Shown here one piece after another: positions 1-7,512 of a DNA stretch of 25,684 bases (position 1 is the stretch's first letter; each line of letters starts with the position of its first letter). Position numbers and translations under genes: made by a program. The notes under the pieces are model-generated. The model was given only the letters and a program-made list of their open reading frames with translations. It searched no databases and was not told the DNA's origin. Origin of the DNA: Clostridiales bacterium UBA1742 (GTDB lineage Bacteria > Bacillota > Clostridia > TANB77 > CAG-508); assembly GCA_002314935.1 (NCBI GenBank), contig DCHW01000052.1, positions 1 through 25,684 of the forward strand. Reading direction: 5' to 3'.

Positions 1-92
1 AAACATTATTAAAAATTTAAAATATTCCTTGGGAACATTTGATTTAAAAAAATAATATTTTAATATTTATGCGTTTCTTTATAACTAACAAA

Positions 93-146
93 AACACCGT
101 ATTTACATATTTTTCGCATACGCAAAAAATACATAAATATAGTGTT
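93..146. repeat. Imperfect AT-rich inverted repeat
   Basis: Three paired blocks are separated by symmetrical two-base mismatches: AACAC (93-97) with GTGTT (142-146), TATTTA (100-105) with TAAATA (134-139), and TATTTTT (108-114) with AAAAATA (125-131). The tip is about ten bases containing CGCATACGC. It could be a structured RNA, a protein-binding palindrome or a chance AT palindrome; there is no adjacent gene start to support an operator role. Confidence 0.4.
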
Positions 147-369
147 TACATTTATTTCTTTTTATATTTATTAAATTATATTGTGTGTGTGTGTGTTACA
201 GCCCCAAGGGTTTTAACTGTCATTTAATTGCACCTCATTTTTTCTTTTGTTTGTTTTTGTTCAAGGTATATTCTTATTTACATTTGATATTCTATACTAA
301 TAAATTATAAATAGCAATACTTTGTATTTAATAATTTTTTAACATGATTTTATCAATTTAATCATTTAT

Positions 370-400
370 GTTGCCAAAATTCCCAGTCCCCATTGGCAAC
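370..400. repeat. Dispersed hairpin repeat, copy 1
   Basis: Arms GTTGCCAA (370-377) and TTGGCAAC (393-400) form an 8-bp stem. Bases 386-399 (GTCCCCATTGGCAA) recur exactly at 7405-7418, where they again form the right arm of a TTGCC/GGCAA hairpin. In an AT-rich genome such GC-containing intergenic hairpins are probably fragments of a dispersed repeat family (inference). Confidence 0.5.
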
Positions 401-404
401 CTAT

Positions 405-444
405 TAAAAAAGGAAAAGCTGACAAGAGAAATCTCTCGTCAGCT
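405..444 (-). terminator. Rho-independent terminator of the first PFK-like gene
   Basis: A 12-bp stem with one mismatch (417-428 with 433-444) and a 4-base loop lies directly after the stop codon. On the minus strand it is followed by a T-rich tract (405-416). Confidence 0.85.
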
Positions 445-450
445 GTGCTG

Positions 451-1503
451 TTAGAACTCAATATACTCCTTTACACTACTTGTATCTAACCTAACAGGTT
501 TCTTAGATTCAAGCATTGTAATCAATAACTCAAGTGAATTTATATGAAAAACATCAGCTGTATCTCCATATAACATTAAAGCCATTGATTGGTTTGTTTT
601 ATCAATGTCCTCAAATGGAAATTGCTCAAGAATAAAATCAATAAATATTTTATTCTGACTTTCACAAGTTTGAGCTTCTACACCAACATATTCAACGTTT
701 GCTTTTCGAAATGTTGACATATTGATAATGTTTGCCAATTGTTTACCAACTGTCTCACCAGAGACTTTTTTCCAATTTGTTTCAATAGGATTTGATCCTT
801 CTGAAACAATAATTAATGTTGGCTTCGAGGTTACAATTGATTCCAAAAGTTCCTTTGCAGACCATCTATAACCATTCATTATAAGTCTCATTTCAAAATC
901 AGATAACTCATAGTTATAAATATGTCCCGTTGATACAATCTGTTTTAAGCACTCTACGGCAATATCATTTCGCCCACTCGTGCACGGAATTTCTACTATA
1001 GAAATCCTTGGTCCAAGGCACTCCTTATCCCAATATGACCATGAATTTAAACACGCAAATTTTATTTTGTTAACACATGCTTCTATAGCATCTAAATATC
1101 CAAAACTTGCAGTCCAATCCATTCCATAAATTGAACATGGAATAAAGATAATTTTTATGAATTTGCAAATATTTGTAAATTCATATGCCCATTTTGCCGT
1201 ATGTTCATCGCCAAGAACAAACATTGTATCAATTCCAAAGTAATTAAGATTATTAATTGCCTCATCATTGATAATATCAAGTTCCTCACAAGTACCCAAA
1301 TAAATACCTGGAATATCTTGAATCTCCCTGGTTTTTTTGATAGAAAATTTTTCATAGTTTTCCTTATCATTTAAACCAAGAACGCCTTTTTTTATGCCGT
1401 ACACTATATGTCCAGCATGTAATGCCCGCTTTATTACACCTCCTATAATGTAATTTGCAGATGGTATTTGCTTTCCAGCAAATATTATACCACAGGTCGC
1501 CAT
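451..1503 (-). CDS. Phosphofructokinase-like protein, active site degenerate
   Basis: This 350-residue protein has the PFK family layout. There is an N-terminal glycine loop region with PSAN where PFKs have PGMN (14-17), an IYLGTC segment like the GT(S/A)R loop, and GPRISIVEI like the R-x-S-V-V-E substrate segment. Two catalytic motifs are lost. The GGDGS nucleotide motif reads LGDEH, and the TIDND motif carrying the catalytic Asp reads SIYGM, so the base position is Tyr. It is therefore probably a non-catalytic or altered paralogue of the next gene, with which it shares promoter, dyad and leader. Start ATG at 1503 is set by GGAGGTG at 1509-1515. Codon 26 is CGG read in frame 0, which is exceptional in this window. 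Its role is unknown; a regulatory or partner subunit is possible (inference). Confidence 0.7.
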   Translation of the reverse strand: MATCGIIFAGKQIPSANYIIGGVIKRALHAGHIVYGIKKGVLGLNDKENYEKFSIKKTREIQDIPGIYLGTCEELDIINDEAINNLNYFGIDTMFVLGDEHTAKWAYEFTNICKFIKIIFIPCSIYGMDWTASFGYLDAIEACVNKIKFACLNSWSYWDKECLGPRISIVEIPCTSGRNDIAVECLKQIVSTGHIYNYELSDFEMRLIMNGYRWSAKELLESIVTSKPTLIIVSEGSNPIETNWKKVSGETVGKQLANIINMSTFRKANVEYVGVEAQTCESQNKIFIDFILEQFPFEDIDKTNQSMALMLYGDTADVFHINSLELLITMLESKKPVRLDTSSVKEYIEF

Positions 1504-1508
1504 AACAG

Positions 1509-1553
1509 CACCTCCAACCCATTTAAGGGTTCATAAATTACTACCGAAGCAGT
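1509..1553 (-). promoter_or_regulatory. Two-hairpin 5' leader of the first PFK-like gene
   Basis: Read on the minus strand, the leader has a 5-bp stem ACTGC/GTAGT closed by TTCG (1540-1553). A second hairpin AACCC/GGGTT (1516-1531) follows and abuts the ribosome site GGAGGTG (1509-1515). The leader of the next gene has the same first stem with a GAAA loop instead, and a second stem of different sequence. Confidence 0.55.
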
Positions 1554-1560
1554 TATAATA

Positions 1561-1591
1561 ATTATATCACAATTTACATAAAATGTAAATT
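1561..1591 (-). promoter_or_regulatory. Promoter with palindromic operator, first PFK-like gene
   Basis: -35 TTTACA (1584-1589), 17-base spacer, -10 TATAAT (1561-1566). A perfect palindrome with 9-base arms AATTTACAT/ATGTAAATT around three bases covers 1571-1591, across the -35 and most of the spacer. That is a typical place for a repressor. A near-identical dyad sits at the same place in the next gene's promoter. Confidence 0.75.
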
Positions 1592-1624
1592 TGCATATAC
1601 AAATATTTTTTACTCATTTTACAT

Positions 1625-1662
1625 AAAAAAGAAAAGCTGATAAGAGAAAACTCTTATCAGCT
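1625..1662 (-). terminator. Rho-independent terminator of the second PFK-like gene
   Basis: A perfect 12-bp stem (1635-1646 with 1651-1662), AAAA loop, and a T-rich tract on the minus strand (1625-1634). It closely resembles the terminator at 405-444, so the duplicated unit includes promoter, leader, gene and terminator. Confidence 0.9.
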
Positions 1663-1667
1663 CGTGC

Positions 1668-2744
1668 TTAGACATTCATGTATGGTTCCAGGATTATTTC
1701 AGAAAATCTATCTAACTTAACAGGTTCTTTAGAATTTGGATTTAATTTTACAAAATCCATCAATTCAATAAAATTGACATTGTACCAATTTTTGATTATT
1801 AATGCATTTTCCCCTTCAGGAAGATTCTTAAAATCAATTTTGTCAAGAACCATATCAATTTTGTTACATTCTTTTCTACATTCATTTGTTTGGGAAAGAT
1901 ATGCAACTTTTTCCAAATTAGCCTTTAAATTAGATTTTTTGTTTATAAATTTTTCTAATTGAGCTCCTATTGAACCATCTTTGAAAAACCATTTCCACCA
2001 TTTTTCAATTGGTTTTGTACCTTCTGAAGCAATTATTAAAGTCGGTCTTGAATTATTAATTGATTCTAACAAAGATTTTGCAGACCAATTATATCCAGAT
2101 GCCAAAAAAATAATATTTACTTCAGTAAGTTTTTGATGTGCAATAACTCCTGCACTTAACAATTGTTTCAGTGAATCAACAGCAATATCATTGCGGTTTC
2201 TTCCCTGAACCTCCACAATGGATACCCTAGGTCCAGCTTTTCCATAATCAAAAGTTGCCCATGCATTAATTGCCGACATTCTGATATGGTTAATAGTTTC
2301 CTGTACAGCATCCCCTTCGCCAAATGCTAATGTTCCATTCATTCCATCAATAGTACAAGGAATAAAATAGATGTTAACATTATAGTTTTCCGCTTTACAG
2401 CGTTTAGAAAAATCAAAGCAAGCTCTAGCAGAACCATCTCCGCCAATAACAAACAAATTGTCTATTTTGAATTTGCCCAGATTTTCTATAATCTTTGGGA
2501 ACCACTCGTCCTTGCTTGGATCTACATTTCTGCATGTTCCTAGGTAAGTTCCTGGAAAATTTAAAACTTCACGTGCTTTTATAAAATCAACCTTTTCATA
2601 ACACGTTTCATTAGACATTCCCATGAAACTTTGTTTTATTGCATAAACTTCATGTCCTTCATGCAATAACCGGGTTTCCAGTCCACCAGTAATGTAATTA
2701 GCAGATGGTACCTGTCCACCTCCATACACCAATCCTGATGTCAT
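1668..2744 (-). CDS. Phosphofructokinase-like protein with GGDGS motif
   Basis: This 358-residue PFK-family protein would phosphorylate a sugar phosphate if active. It keeps VIGGDGSA (nucleotide/phosphate loop), PCTIDG with the likely catalytic Asp, GTYLGTCR and GPRVSIVEVQGR (substrate segment). It departs from classical PfkA: PSAN replaces PGMN in the first loop, and GMNGT follows TID where NDxxGTD is usual, so the substrate may not be fructose 6-phosphate. The frame is open further upstream, but the start at 2744 is preferred because GGAGGTG lies just before it (2753-2759) and the promoter falls inside the longer version. It is a tandem paralogue of the downstream gene. Codon 25 is CGG in frame 0, at the position homologous to codon 26 of its neighbour. 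Confidence 0.75.
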   Translation of the reverse strand: MTSGLVYGGGQVPSANYITGGLETRLLHEGHEVYAIKQSFMGMSNETCYEKVDFIKAREVLNFPGTYLGTCRNVDPSKDEWFPKIIENLGKFKIDNLFVIGGDGSARACFDFSKRCKAENYNVNIYFIPCTIDGMNGTLAFGEGDAVQETINHIRMSAINAWATFDYGKAGPRVSIVEVQGRNRNDIAVDSLKQLLSAGVIAHQKLTEVNIIFLASGYNWSAKSLLESINNSRPTLIIASEGTKPIEKWWKWFFKDGSIGAQLEKFINKKSNLKANLEKVAYLSQTNECRKECNKIDMVLDKIDFKNLPEGENALIIKNWYNVNFIELMDFVKLNPNSKEPVKLDRFSEIILEPYMNV

Positions 2745-2752
2745 GATTACAG

Positions 2753-2798
2753 CACCTCCGTTTAACCTAAATGGGTTAAGTATTACTACTTTCGCAGT
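2753..2798 (-). promoter_or_regulatory. Two-hairpin 5' leader of the second PFK-like gene
   Basis: On the minus strand the stem ACTGC/GTAGT carries a GAAA loop (2785-2798). A TTAACC/GGTTAA hairpin follows (2762-2779), then GGAGGTG (2753-2759). Stem 1 is identical to the first gene's leader while its loop changes from TTCG to GAAA, both stable tetraloops. Stem 2 differs in sequence in both arms yet still pairs. Confidence 0.55.
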
Positions 2799-2805
2799 GC
2801 TTGTT

Positions 2806-2834
2806 ATTATATCATTCTTTACATAAAAAGTAAA
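2806..2834 (-). promoter_or_regulatory. Promoter with dyad, second PFK-like gene
   Basis: -35 TTTACT (2829-2834), 17-base spacer, -10 TATAAT (2806-2811). The dyad TTTAC/GTAAA with 7-base centre (2818-2834) differs by one base from the 17-base core of the dyad in the other PFK-like promoter. Confidence 0.75.
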
Positions 2835-2861
2835 CTTTTTTGTCGATTTTTGTCTTATTAT

Positions 2862-2893
2862 AAAATAGACGGGCATCAAAGCCCGCCTATTTT
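2862..2893 (-). terminator. Terminator overlapping the topA stop codon
   Basis: Arms AAAATAG-CGGGC (2862-2874) and GCCCG-CTATTTT (2881-2893) with one mismatch form a 12-pair stem and six-base loop. The hairpin begins at the topA stop codon (2892-2894). The downstream tract on the minus strand is only moderately T-rich. Confidence 0.7.
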
Positions 2894-4875
2894 ACTTTTT
2901 TCCTTTGCCTGGTTTTGTCCAAGAAATATAATCACACCCGTTATTTGGATTATTTTCACATATATAATAATTTCTTCTTTTTTTAGTTTTTCTTATTTGC
3001 ACTTTTGCTCCACACTTTGGACATGGCTCATCAACTATTTCTATATATGGCTTAGCATTTTTACAGTCAGGGTATCCTGGGCATGCTAAAAATTTTCCAT
3101 ATTTTCCATATTTTATAACCATCATTCTTCCACATTTTTCACAAGGTACATCTGATTCTTCATATGTTAGTTCAACATGTTCTAATTCCTTTTCAACTTT
3201 TTCTACAATTTTTTCAAATGGTTTATAAAATTCTTTTATTACTTTTTTCCATTCTTCATTTCCGTTCAGCTATTTTATCAAATTCTTCTTCCATTTGTGC
3301 AGTAAATTCTACATTTATTATATCACTAAAATTTTCAATTAAAAGTTTATTTACAATTCTTCCTAAATCTGTTGGATGTAACTGTTTTTGTAATTTTTCT
3401 ATATATCTTCTTGCCAATATTGTAGTAATTGTTGGAGAATATGTACTTGGTCTTCCTATTCCTTTTTCCTCTAACATTTTTACTAAACTAGCCTCTGTAT
3501 ATCTTGGAGGTGGTTCTGTAAAACTTTGTTTTGTTTCTAATTTTTCTTTTTTTACCTCTTGCTTCTCTTCTAATATTGGCAAATTAGTAAATTTTTCTGT
3601 TTCTTTATTATCTTCTGTTTCAACATATAATGTCATAAAACCTTTAAACTTTATTGTTTGACCTGAAGCTCTAAAGTTATATGAATCTGCATTTATCTTA
3701 GCCGAAACAGTATCAAAAATTGCAGCAGACATTTGACTTGCAATAAACCTATTATATATTAATTTATATAATTTATATTGATCATTTGTTAAACTTTGTT
3801 TTATACTATCCGGTTCTAAATCTACATATGTTGGTCTTATTGCTTCGTGAGCATCTTGAGCATCTTTATTTGTTTTATAATATCTATTTTCATAGTATTC
3901 TTCTCCATATACATTTTCTATATGTTGTTTTGCTGCAGCTCTTGCTTCTTCAGATATTCTTGTAGAATCAGTTCTCATATATGTAATTAAACCAACAGAA
4001 CCTTTTCCAGGTATTTTTACTCCCTCGTATAGTCCTTGTGCTATTTGCATAGTTTTTCTTAAAGCAAAATTTAATTTTCTAGAAGCTTCCTGTTGCATAG
4101 TACTTGTAGTAAAAGGTGGTGCAGGATTTCTTTTCTTTTCTCCTAATTTTACTTCATCTACAATATATTTTGCATTTTCTAAATCGCTTATAATTTTGTC
4201 TACTTCTTCTTGTGAATGTATATCTAATTTTTTATTATCTTTTCCATAAAACTTTGCTTCAAATGTTTTTTTAGGTTTTTTAGTTGATAACTTCGCTGTA
4301 ATATTCCAATATTCTTCTGGTATAAAATTTTCTATTTCTTCTTCTCTATCTACTATTAATTTAACTGCAACAGATTGAACTCTTCCTGCAGATAAACCTT
4401 TTTGTACTTTTTTCCAAAGTACAGGACTTATTTTGTACCCTACTATTCTGTCTAATACTCTTCTAGCTTGTTGAGCATCTGTTAAATCCATATCAATTTT
4501 CCTTGGATTTTGAATTGCCTTTTTTACTGCATCTTTTGTTATTTCATTAAATGTAACTCTGCACATTTTACTTTCATCAACACCCAGTATATTTGCTAAA
4601 TGCCATGCTATTGCTTCACCTTCACGGTCAGGGTCAGTTGCAAGATATACTTTTTTTGCATCTTTTGCTTCTTTTTTTAGAGATTTTATTAAATCTCCTT
4701 TTCCTCTTATGTTTATATATTGAGGCTCAAATGTTTTAGTGTCTACTCCTAATTTAGATTTTGGCAAATCTCTTATATGTCCCATTGATGCAACTACTTT
4801 AGTACTTCCACCTAAAAATTTTTTTATTGTATTTGCTTTTGCTGGAGATTCCACTATTATTAATTTATCAGCCAT
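2892..4875 (-). CDS. topA: DNA topoisomerase I, one CGG +1 shift
   Basis: Type IA topoisomerase that relaxes negative supercoils. The Toprim domain is at the N terminus (LIIVESPAKA; DPDREGE acid motif near residue 80). The active-site tyrosine is Tyr299 in GLITYMRTDS. The C-terminal part carries two zinc ribbons (CEKCG...CPGYPDC and CPKCG...C). In frame 0 the gene stops two codons after CGG at 3262-3264. Skipping the C gives IAEGNEEW, the usual family IA-G-x-x-x-W segment, and continues to a normal end, 660 residues in all. Start ATG 4875 has a GGAGG site upstream. It lies 29 bases after glyA, so the two are probably cotranscribed. The frame break is either programmed or a sequence error; the protein is certainly TopA. 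Confidence 0.95.
3262..3264 (-). other. CGG +1 shift site in topA
   Basis: Context GAA CGG A: codon 538 is CGG in frame 0. Reading GGA from the next base restores the frame, and Gly538 falls in the conserved IAEG segment. Confidence 0.9.
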
Positions 4876-4904
4876 ATTTTCCTCCTTAATTTATTAAAAA
4901 AGTT

Positions 4905-6137
4905 TTATTCATATAATGGAAATTGCTTGCATATTTTACTTACTTCTTGTTTTATTTCCTCTTGCTTTTCTTCATAATTTTCTACTGTCATATTTATTAA
5001 TTTTGCAATTTGTTTCATTTGCTCTTCTTTAAATCCTCTTGTAGTAACTGCAGGTGTTCCAATTCTTACTCCACTTGTAATACTTGGTTTTTCTGTATCA
5101 AACGGAACAGAATTTTTGTTTAAAGTTATTCCAATATTATCTAATCTTTGTTCTAATTCTTTTCCCGTTATTCCTTTATTTCTTAAATCAACTAACATTA
5201 AATGATTATCAGTTCCACCAGATACCAGATTAAATCCATATTTCATTAACTCTTCTGATAATACTTTAGCATTTTTTATAATTTGTTTTTGATATTCTTT
5301 AAATTCTGGTTTTAAAGCTTCTCCAAAGCAAACTGCCTTTGCAGCAATAACATGCATTAAAGGTCCTCCCTGTACTCCTGGAAAAACTGCTTTGTCTATT
5401 TGTGTAGCATATTTTTCTTTACAAAGAATTATTCCTCCTCTTGGTCCTCTTAATGTTTTATGTGTTGTACTTGTTACAAAATCTGCATATTCTACAGGAT
5501 TTTGATGTAATCCTGCTGCAACAAGACCTGCAATATGAGCCATATCTACCATAAACATAGCTCCAACTTTATCTGCTATTTCTCTAAATTTTTTAAAATC
5601 TATTTCTCTTGGATATGCACTTGCACCTGCTAAAATTAATTTAGGTTTATTTTCAATAGCTAATCTTTCAACTTCTTCGTAATCAATTCTTCCCGTTTCT
5701 TCGTTTACACCATATTGAATAAAATTATATAATTTTCCAGATGAATTTACTTTGCTTCCATGTGATAAATGTCCACCATGAGATAGATTCATTCCTAGAA
5801 CTGTATCTCCAACATTTAATACAGCTAAATATACAGCCATATTTGCTTGTGCTCCAGAATGAGGTTGAACATTTACATGTTCTGATCCATAAATTTCTTT
5901 TAACCTGTCAATTGCTAATTGCTCAACAACATCAACATATTCACATCCGCCATAATATCTATGTTCTGGATATCCTTCTGCATATTTATTAGTCATAAAG
6001 CATCCATTTGCTTCCATTACTGCCTTACTAACAAAATTTTCTGATGCTATTAATTCTATTTTATTTTGTTGTCTTTTAAGTTCATTTATAATAGCTTCAT
6101 ATACTTTATTATCTTCATTTTTTATGTTCTCTAGCAT
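4905..6137 (-). CDS. glyA: Serine hydroxymethyltransferase
   Basis: PLP enzyme converting serine and tetrahydrofolate to glycine and 5,10-methylene-tetrahydrofolate, the main one-carbon source. The 410 residues match the family length. Visible motifs are ELIASENF (28-35), QPHSGAQAN (91-99), HGGHLSHG (120-127) and TSTTHKTLRGPRGG with the PLP lysine at 227. The start at 6137 has AGGAGGT upstream. It is the first gene of a glyA-topA pair. No frame problems and no in-frame CGG were found. Confidence 0.97.
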   Translation of the reverse strand: MLENIKNEDNKVYEAIINELKRQQNKIELIASENFVSKAVMEANGCFMTNKYAEGYPEHRYYGGCEYVDVVEQLAIDRLKEIYGSEHVNVQPHSGAQANMAVYLAVLNVGDTVLGMNLSHGGHLSHGSKVNSSGKLYNFIQYGVNEETGRIDYEEVERLAIENKPKLILAGASAYPREIDFKKFREIADKVGAMFMVDMAHIAGLVAAGLHQNPVEYADFVTSTTHKTLRGPRGGIILCKEKYATQIDKAVFPGVQGGPLMHVIAAKAVCFGEALKPEFKEYQKQIIKNAKVLSEELMKYGFNLVSGGTDNHLMLVDLRNKGITGKELEQRLDNIGITLNKNSVPFDTEKPSITSGVRIGTPAVTTRGFKEEQMKQIAKLINMTVENYEEKQEEIKQEVSKICKQFPLYE

Positions 6138-6172
6138 TAAAATACCTCCTCAAACATAATTTTATATTTAGC

Positions 6173-6201
6173 ATTATATACTAAATAGTTTTTAGTGTAA
6201 A
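6173..6201 (-). promoter_or_regulatory. Promoter of glyA-topA
   Basis: -35 TTTACA (6196-6201), 17-base spacer, -10 TATAAT (6173-6178), about 36 bases before the glyA start. Confidence 0.8.
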
Positions 6202-6230
6202 GAAAAATTGTTAAGTTATATTTTATATCA

Positions 6231-6263
6231 TAAAAATAGCACTTAAATTAAATCAAGTGCTAT
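6231..6263 (-). terminator. Terminator of the prepilin-Hint gene
   Basis: Nine-pair stem ATAGCACTT/AAGTGCTAT (6236-6244 with 6255-6263) followed on the minus strand by a run of five T. Confidence 0.85.
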
Positions 6264-6296
6264 CTTGTTTTATTTATGTTCAATTTGAATATAATA

Positions 6297-7310
6297 TTAA
6301 TTACAATTTAAATATTCTTCTCTTAAACTATATAGTTCTTCCCAAGTTACCAATTTCTTTCCTACCATAATATTTAAATAACGCATATTCATAAAGTCAT
6401 ATTCTTCTTTTGTACATCCTTCTGCATTACTATACTCAAACAATCCATATTTTTGAATATCTAACTTAAGCTGTTCATAATTAATAGATAAATTTTCATT
6501 AAAATCATACATATTAAGTTTGAAATCTACATCATCTGGAACAGAAAGCATTCCATTAGCTATACTGTTTTCATTAAATTTTGTATAAATTGAATAATAT
6601 TCTGTCTTTTCATTTTCTTTTGTAACAGAAATCAATTCTAAATATTTGCTTTCTGTTACGCTATAAAAATGTTTACCAATAAATGATTCTGCATTTTCCT
6701 CTGTAATCATTACATATTTTAAATTTTCTTTTTCAAATAAATCATGTTCTCCTACAATAGAAATACTTTCTTCATTATCAAAATGTAATGTAAACGCAGA
6801 TTCTAACTCTTTACCTTTCCAAGCTACATAAACTTCTTGTGATTCAAATATACCTTTTTCGTGATTAAATGTTAAAACATAATCACCTAATTTAATATCC
6901 TCTATATTTTTAGTTGAACCATCTGACATAGTAATTTTTGTACCTTTTGCAAAACAAGTAACTTCAGTTTTTCCCTCTGTTATTTTTCCTTGCTTTGTTA
7001 CCGTAAATACATTCTCTTTTGGACTTGTACATGTCCATGGTCCTGTCCCCTCTACAGTCCAATCATTATTTTTCAATGATGCTGTTAAATCACTATTTTC
7101 TATTTCTCCTGTTATACCATTATATGCACTTGAAATCATCGCATTTAACGTTTCTTTATCAGCATTTATTTGTGTCTTTGTTGCTGCATCCTTTGATTTT
7201 GTGAATATTCCTCCATCCATTGCAATCGTTACAGTAACAGCTACTAATATTAGCATTACTATTATTGTTATTATTAACGCTATTAAGGTTATTCCTTTTT
7301 GGTTTTTCAT
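6297..7310 (-). CDS. Type IV prepilin-like protein fused to a Hint domain
   Basis: This is a 337-residue secreted or surface protein. Residues 1-6 (MKNQKG) are a prepilin peptidase leader, followed by the hydrophobic helix ITLIALIITIIVMLILVAV; the usual Glu at mature position 5 is Ala. A short pilin-like helix follows (about 37-66). From Cys119 (CFAKGTKITMSDGS) to about residue 260 lies a Hint fold: the N-terminal Cys block, NIEDIKLGDYVLTF, the histidine block GEHDLF (His189), and a C-terminal strand NSIANGMLSV. The Ser/Thr/Cys extein junction after His-Asn, needed for protein splicing, is absent, so cleavage or esterification at Cys119 is more likely than splicing (inference). The last 70 residues are charged and unrecognised. 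Start ATG 7310 follows GGAGGAA. It has its own terminator and looks monocistronic. Confidence 0.85.
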   Translation of the reverse strand: MKNQKGITLIALIITIIVMLILVAVTVTIAMDGGIFTKSKDAATKTQINADKETLNAMISSAYNGITGEIENSDLTASLKNNDWTVEGTGPWTCTSPKENVFTVTKQGKITEGKTEVTCFAKGTKITMSDGSTKNIEDIKLGDYVLTFNHEKGIFESQEVYVAWKGKELESAFTLHFDNEESISIVGEHDLFEKENLKYVMITEENAESFIGKHFYSVTESKYLELISVTKENEKTEYYSIYTKFNENSIANGMLSVPDDVDFKLNMYDFNENLSINYEQLKLDIQKYGLFEYSNAEGCTKEEYDFMNMRYLNIMVGKKLVTWEELYSLREEYLNCN

Positions 7311-7338
7311 TTGTGTTCCTCCATTTTTATTATTCTTC

Positions 7339-7356
7339 GGGCGATTAAAATCGCCC
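7339..7356. repeat. GC-rich palindrome in the leader of the prepilin gene
   Basis: GGGCGATTAAAATCGCCC is a perfect palindrome followed by CCTACGA. It stands out in AT-rich surroundings and resembles the short TAGGGGCGA/TCGCCC intergenic repeats I associate with Clostridia genomes (from memory, not searched). It lies about 30 bases upstream of the prepilin start. Confidence 0.5.
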
Positions 7357-7399
7357 CTACGATTCGTATATCCAAATTTTTAATTAATTTTTAGACAGT

Positions 7400-7418
7400 T
7401 TGCCGTCCCCATTGGCAA
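7400..7418. repeat. Dispersed hairpin repeat, copy 2
   Basis: TTGCC (7400-7404) pairs with GGCAA (7414-7418). Bases 7405-7418 are identical to 386-399, although the left halves of the two copies differ. Confidence 0.5.
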
Positions 7419-7480
7419 TTTTTCATTCTTATTGTTATTATTTTATATTAAAATTTTTTAATTGTAAATAAATCTTATAT

Positions 7481-7511
7481 AAAAAAATAACAGAAAAATA
7501 TTTCTGTTATT
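7481..7511 (-). terminator. Terminator of the small protein at 7513
   Basis: Stem AATAACAGA/TCTGTTATT (7487-7495 with 7503-7511) followed by T-rich sequence on the minus strand. Confidence 0.75.
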
Positions 7512-7512
7512 T

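Larger units (their letters stand above)
1..450. other. Non-coding AT-rich region downstream of the first PFK-like gene
   Basis: I see no convincing open reading frame here. The stretch holds an imperfect 54-base inverted repeat (93-146), a short GT dinucleotide run (about 181-196), a hairpin with GTTGCCAA/TTGGCAAC arms (370-400) that shares a 14-mer with position 7405, and the terminator of the minus-strand gene (405-444). No tRNA or rRNA was recognised. Confidence 0.7.

Noticed and set aside
1155..1370. Overlapping minus-strand frame inside the first PFK-like gene
   Set aside because: It has no ribosome site and no family resemblance. It is an out-of-frame shadow of the real gene, as are the many plus-strand frames opposite topA, fusA, tuf and others.
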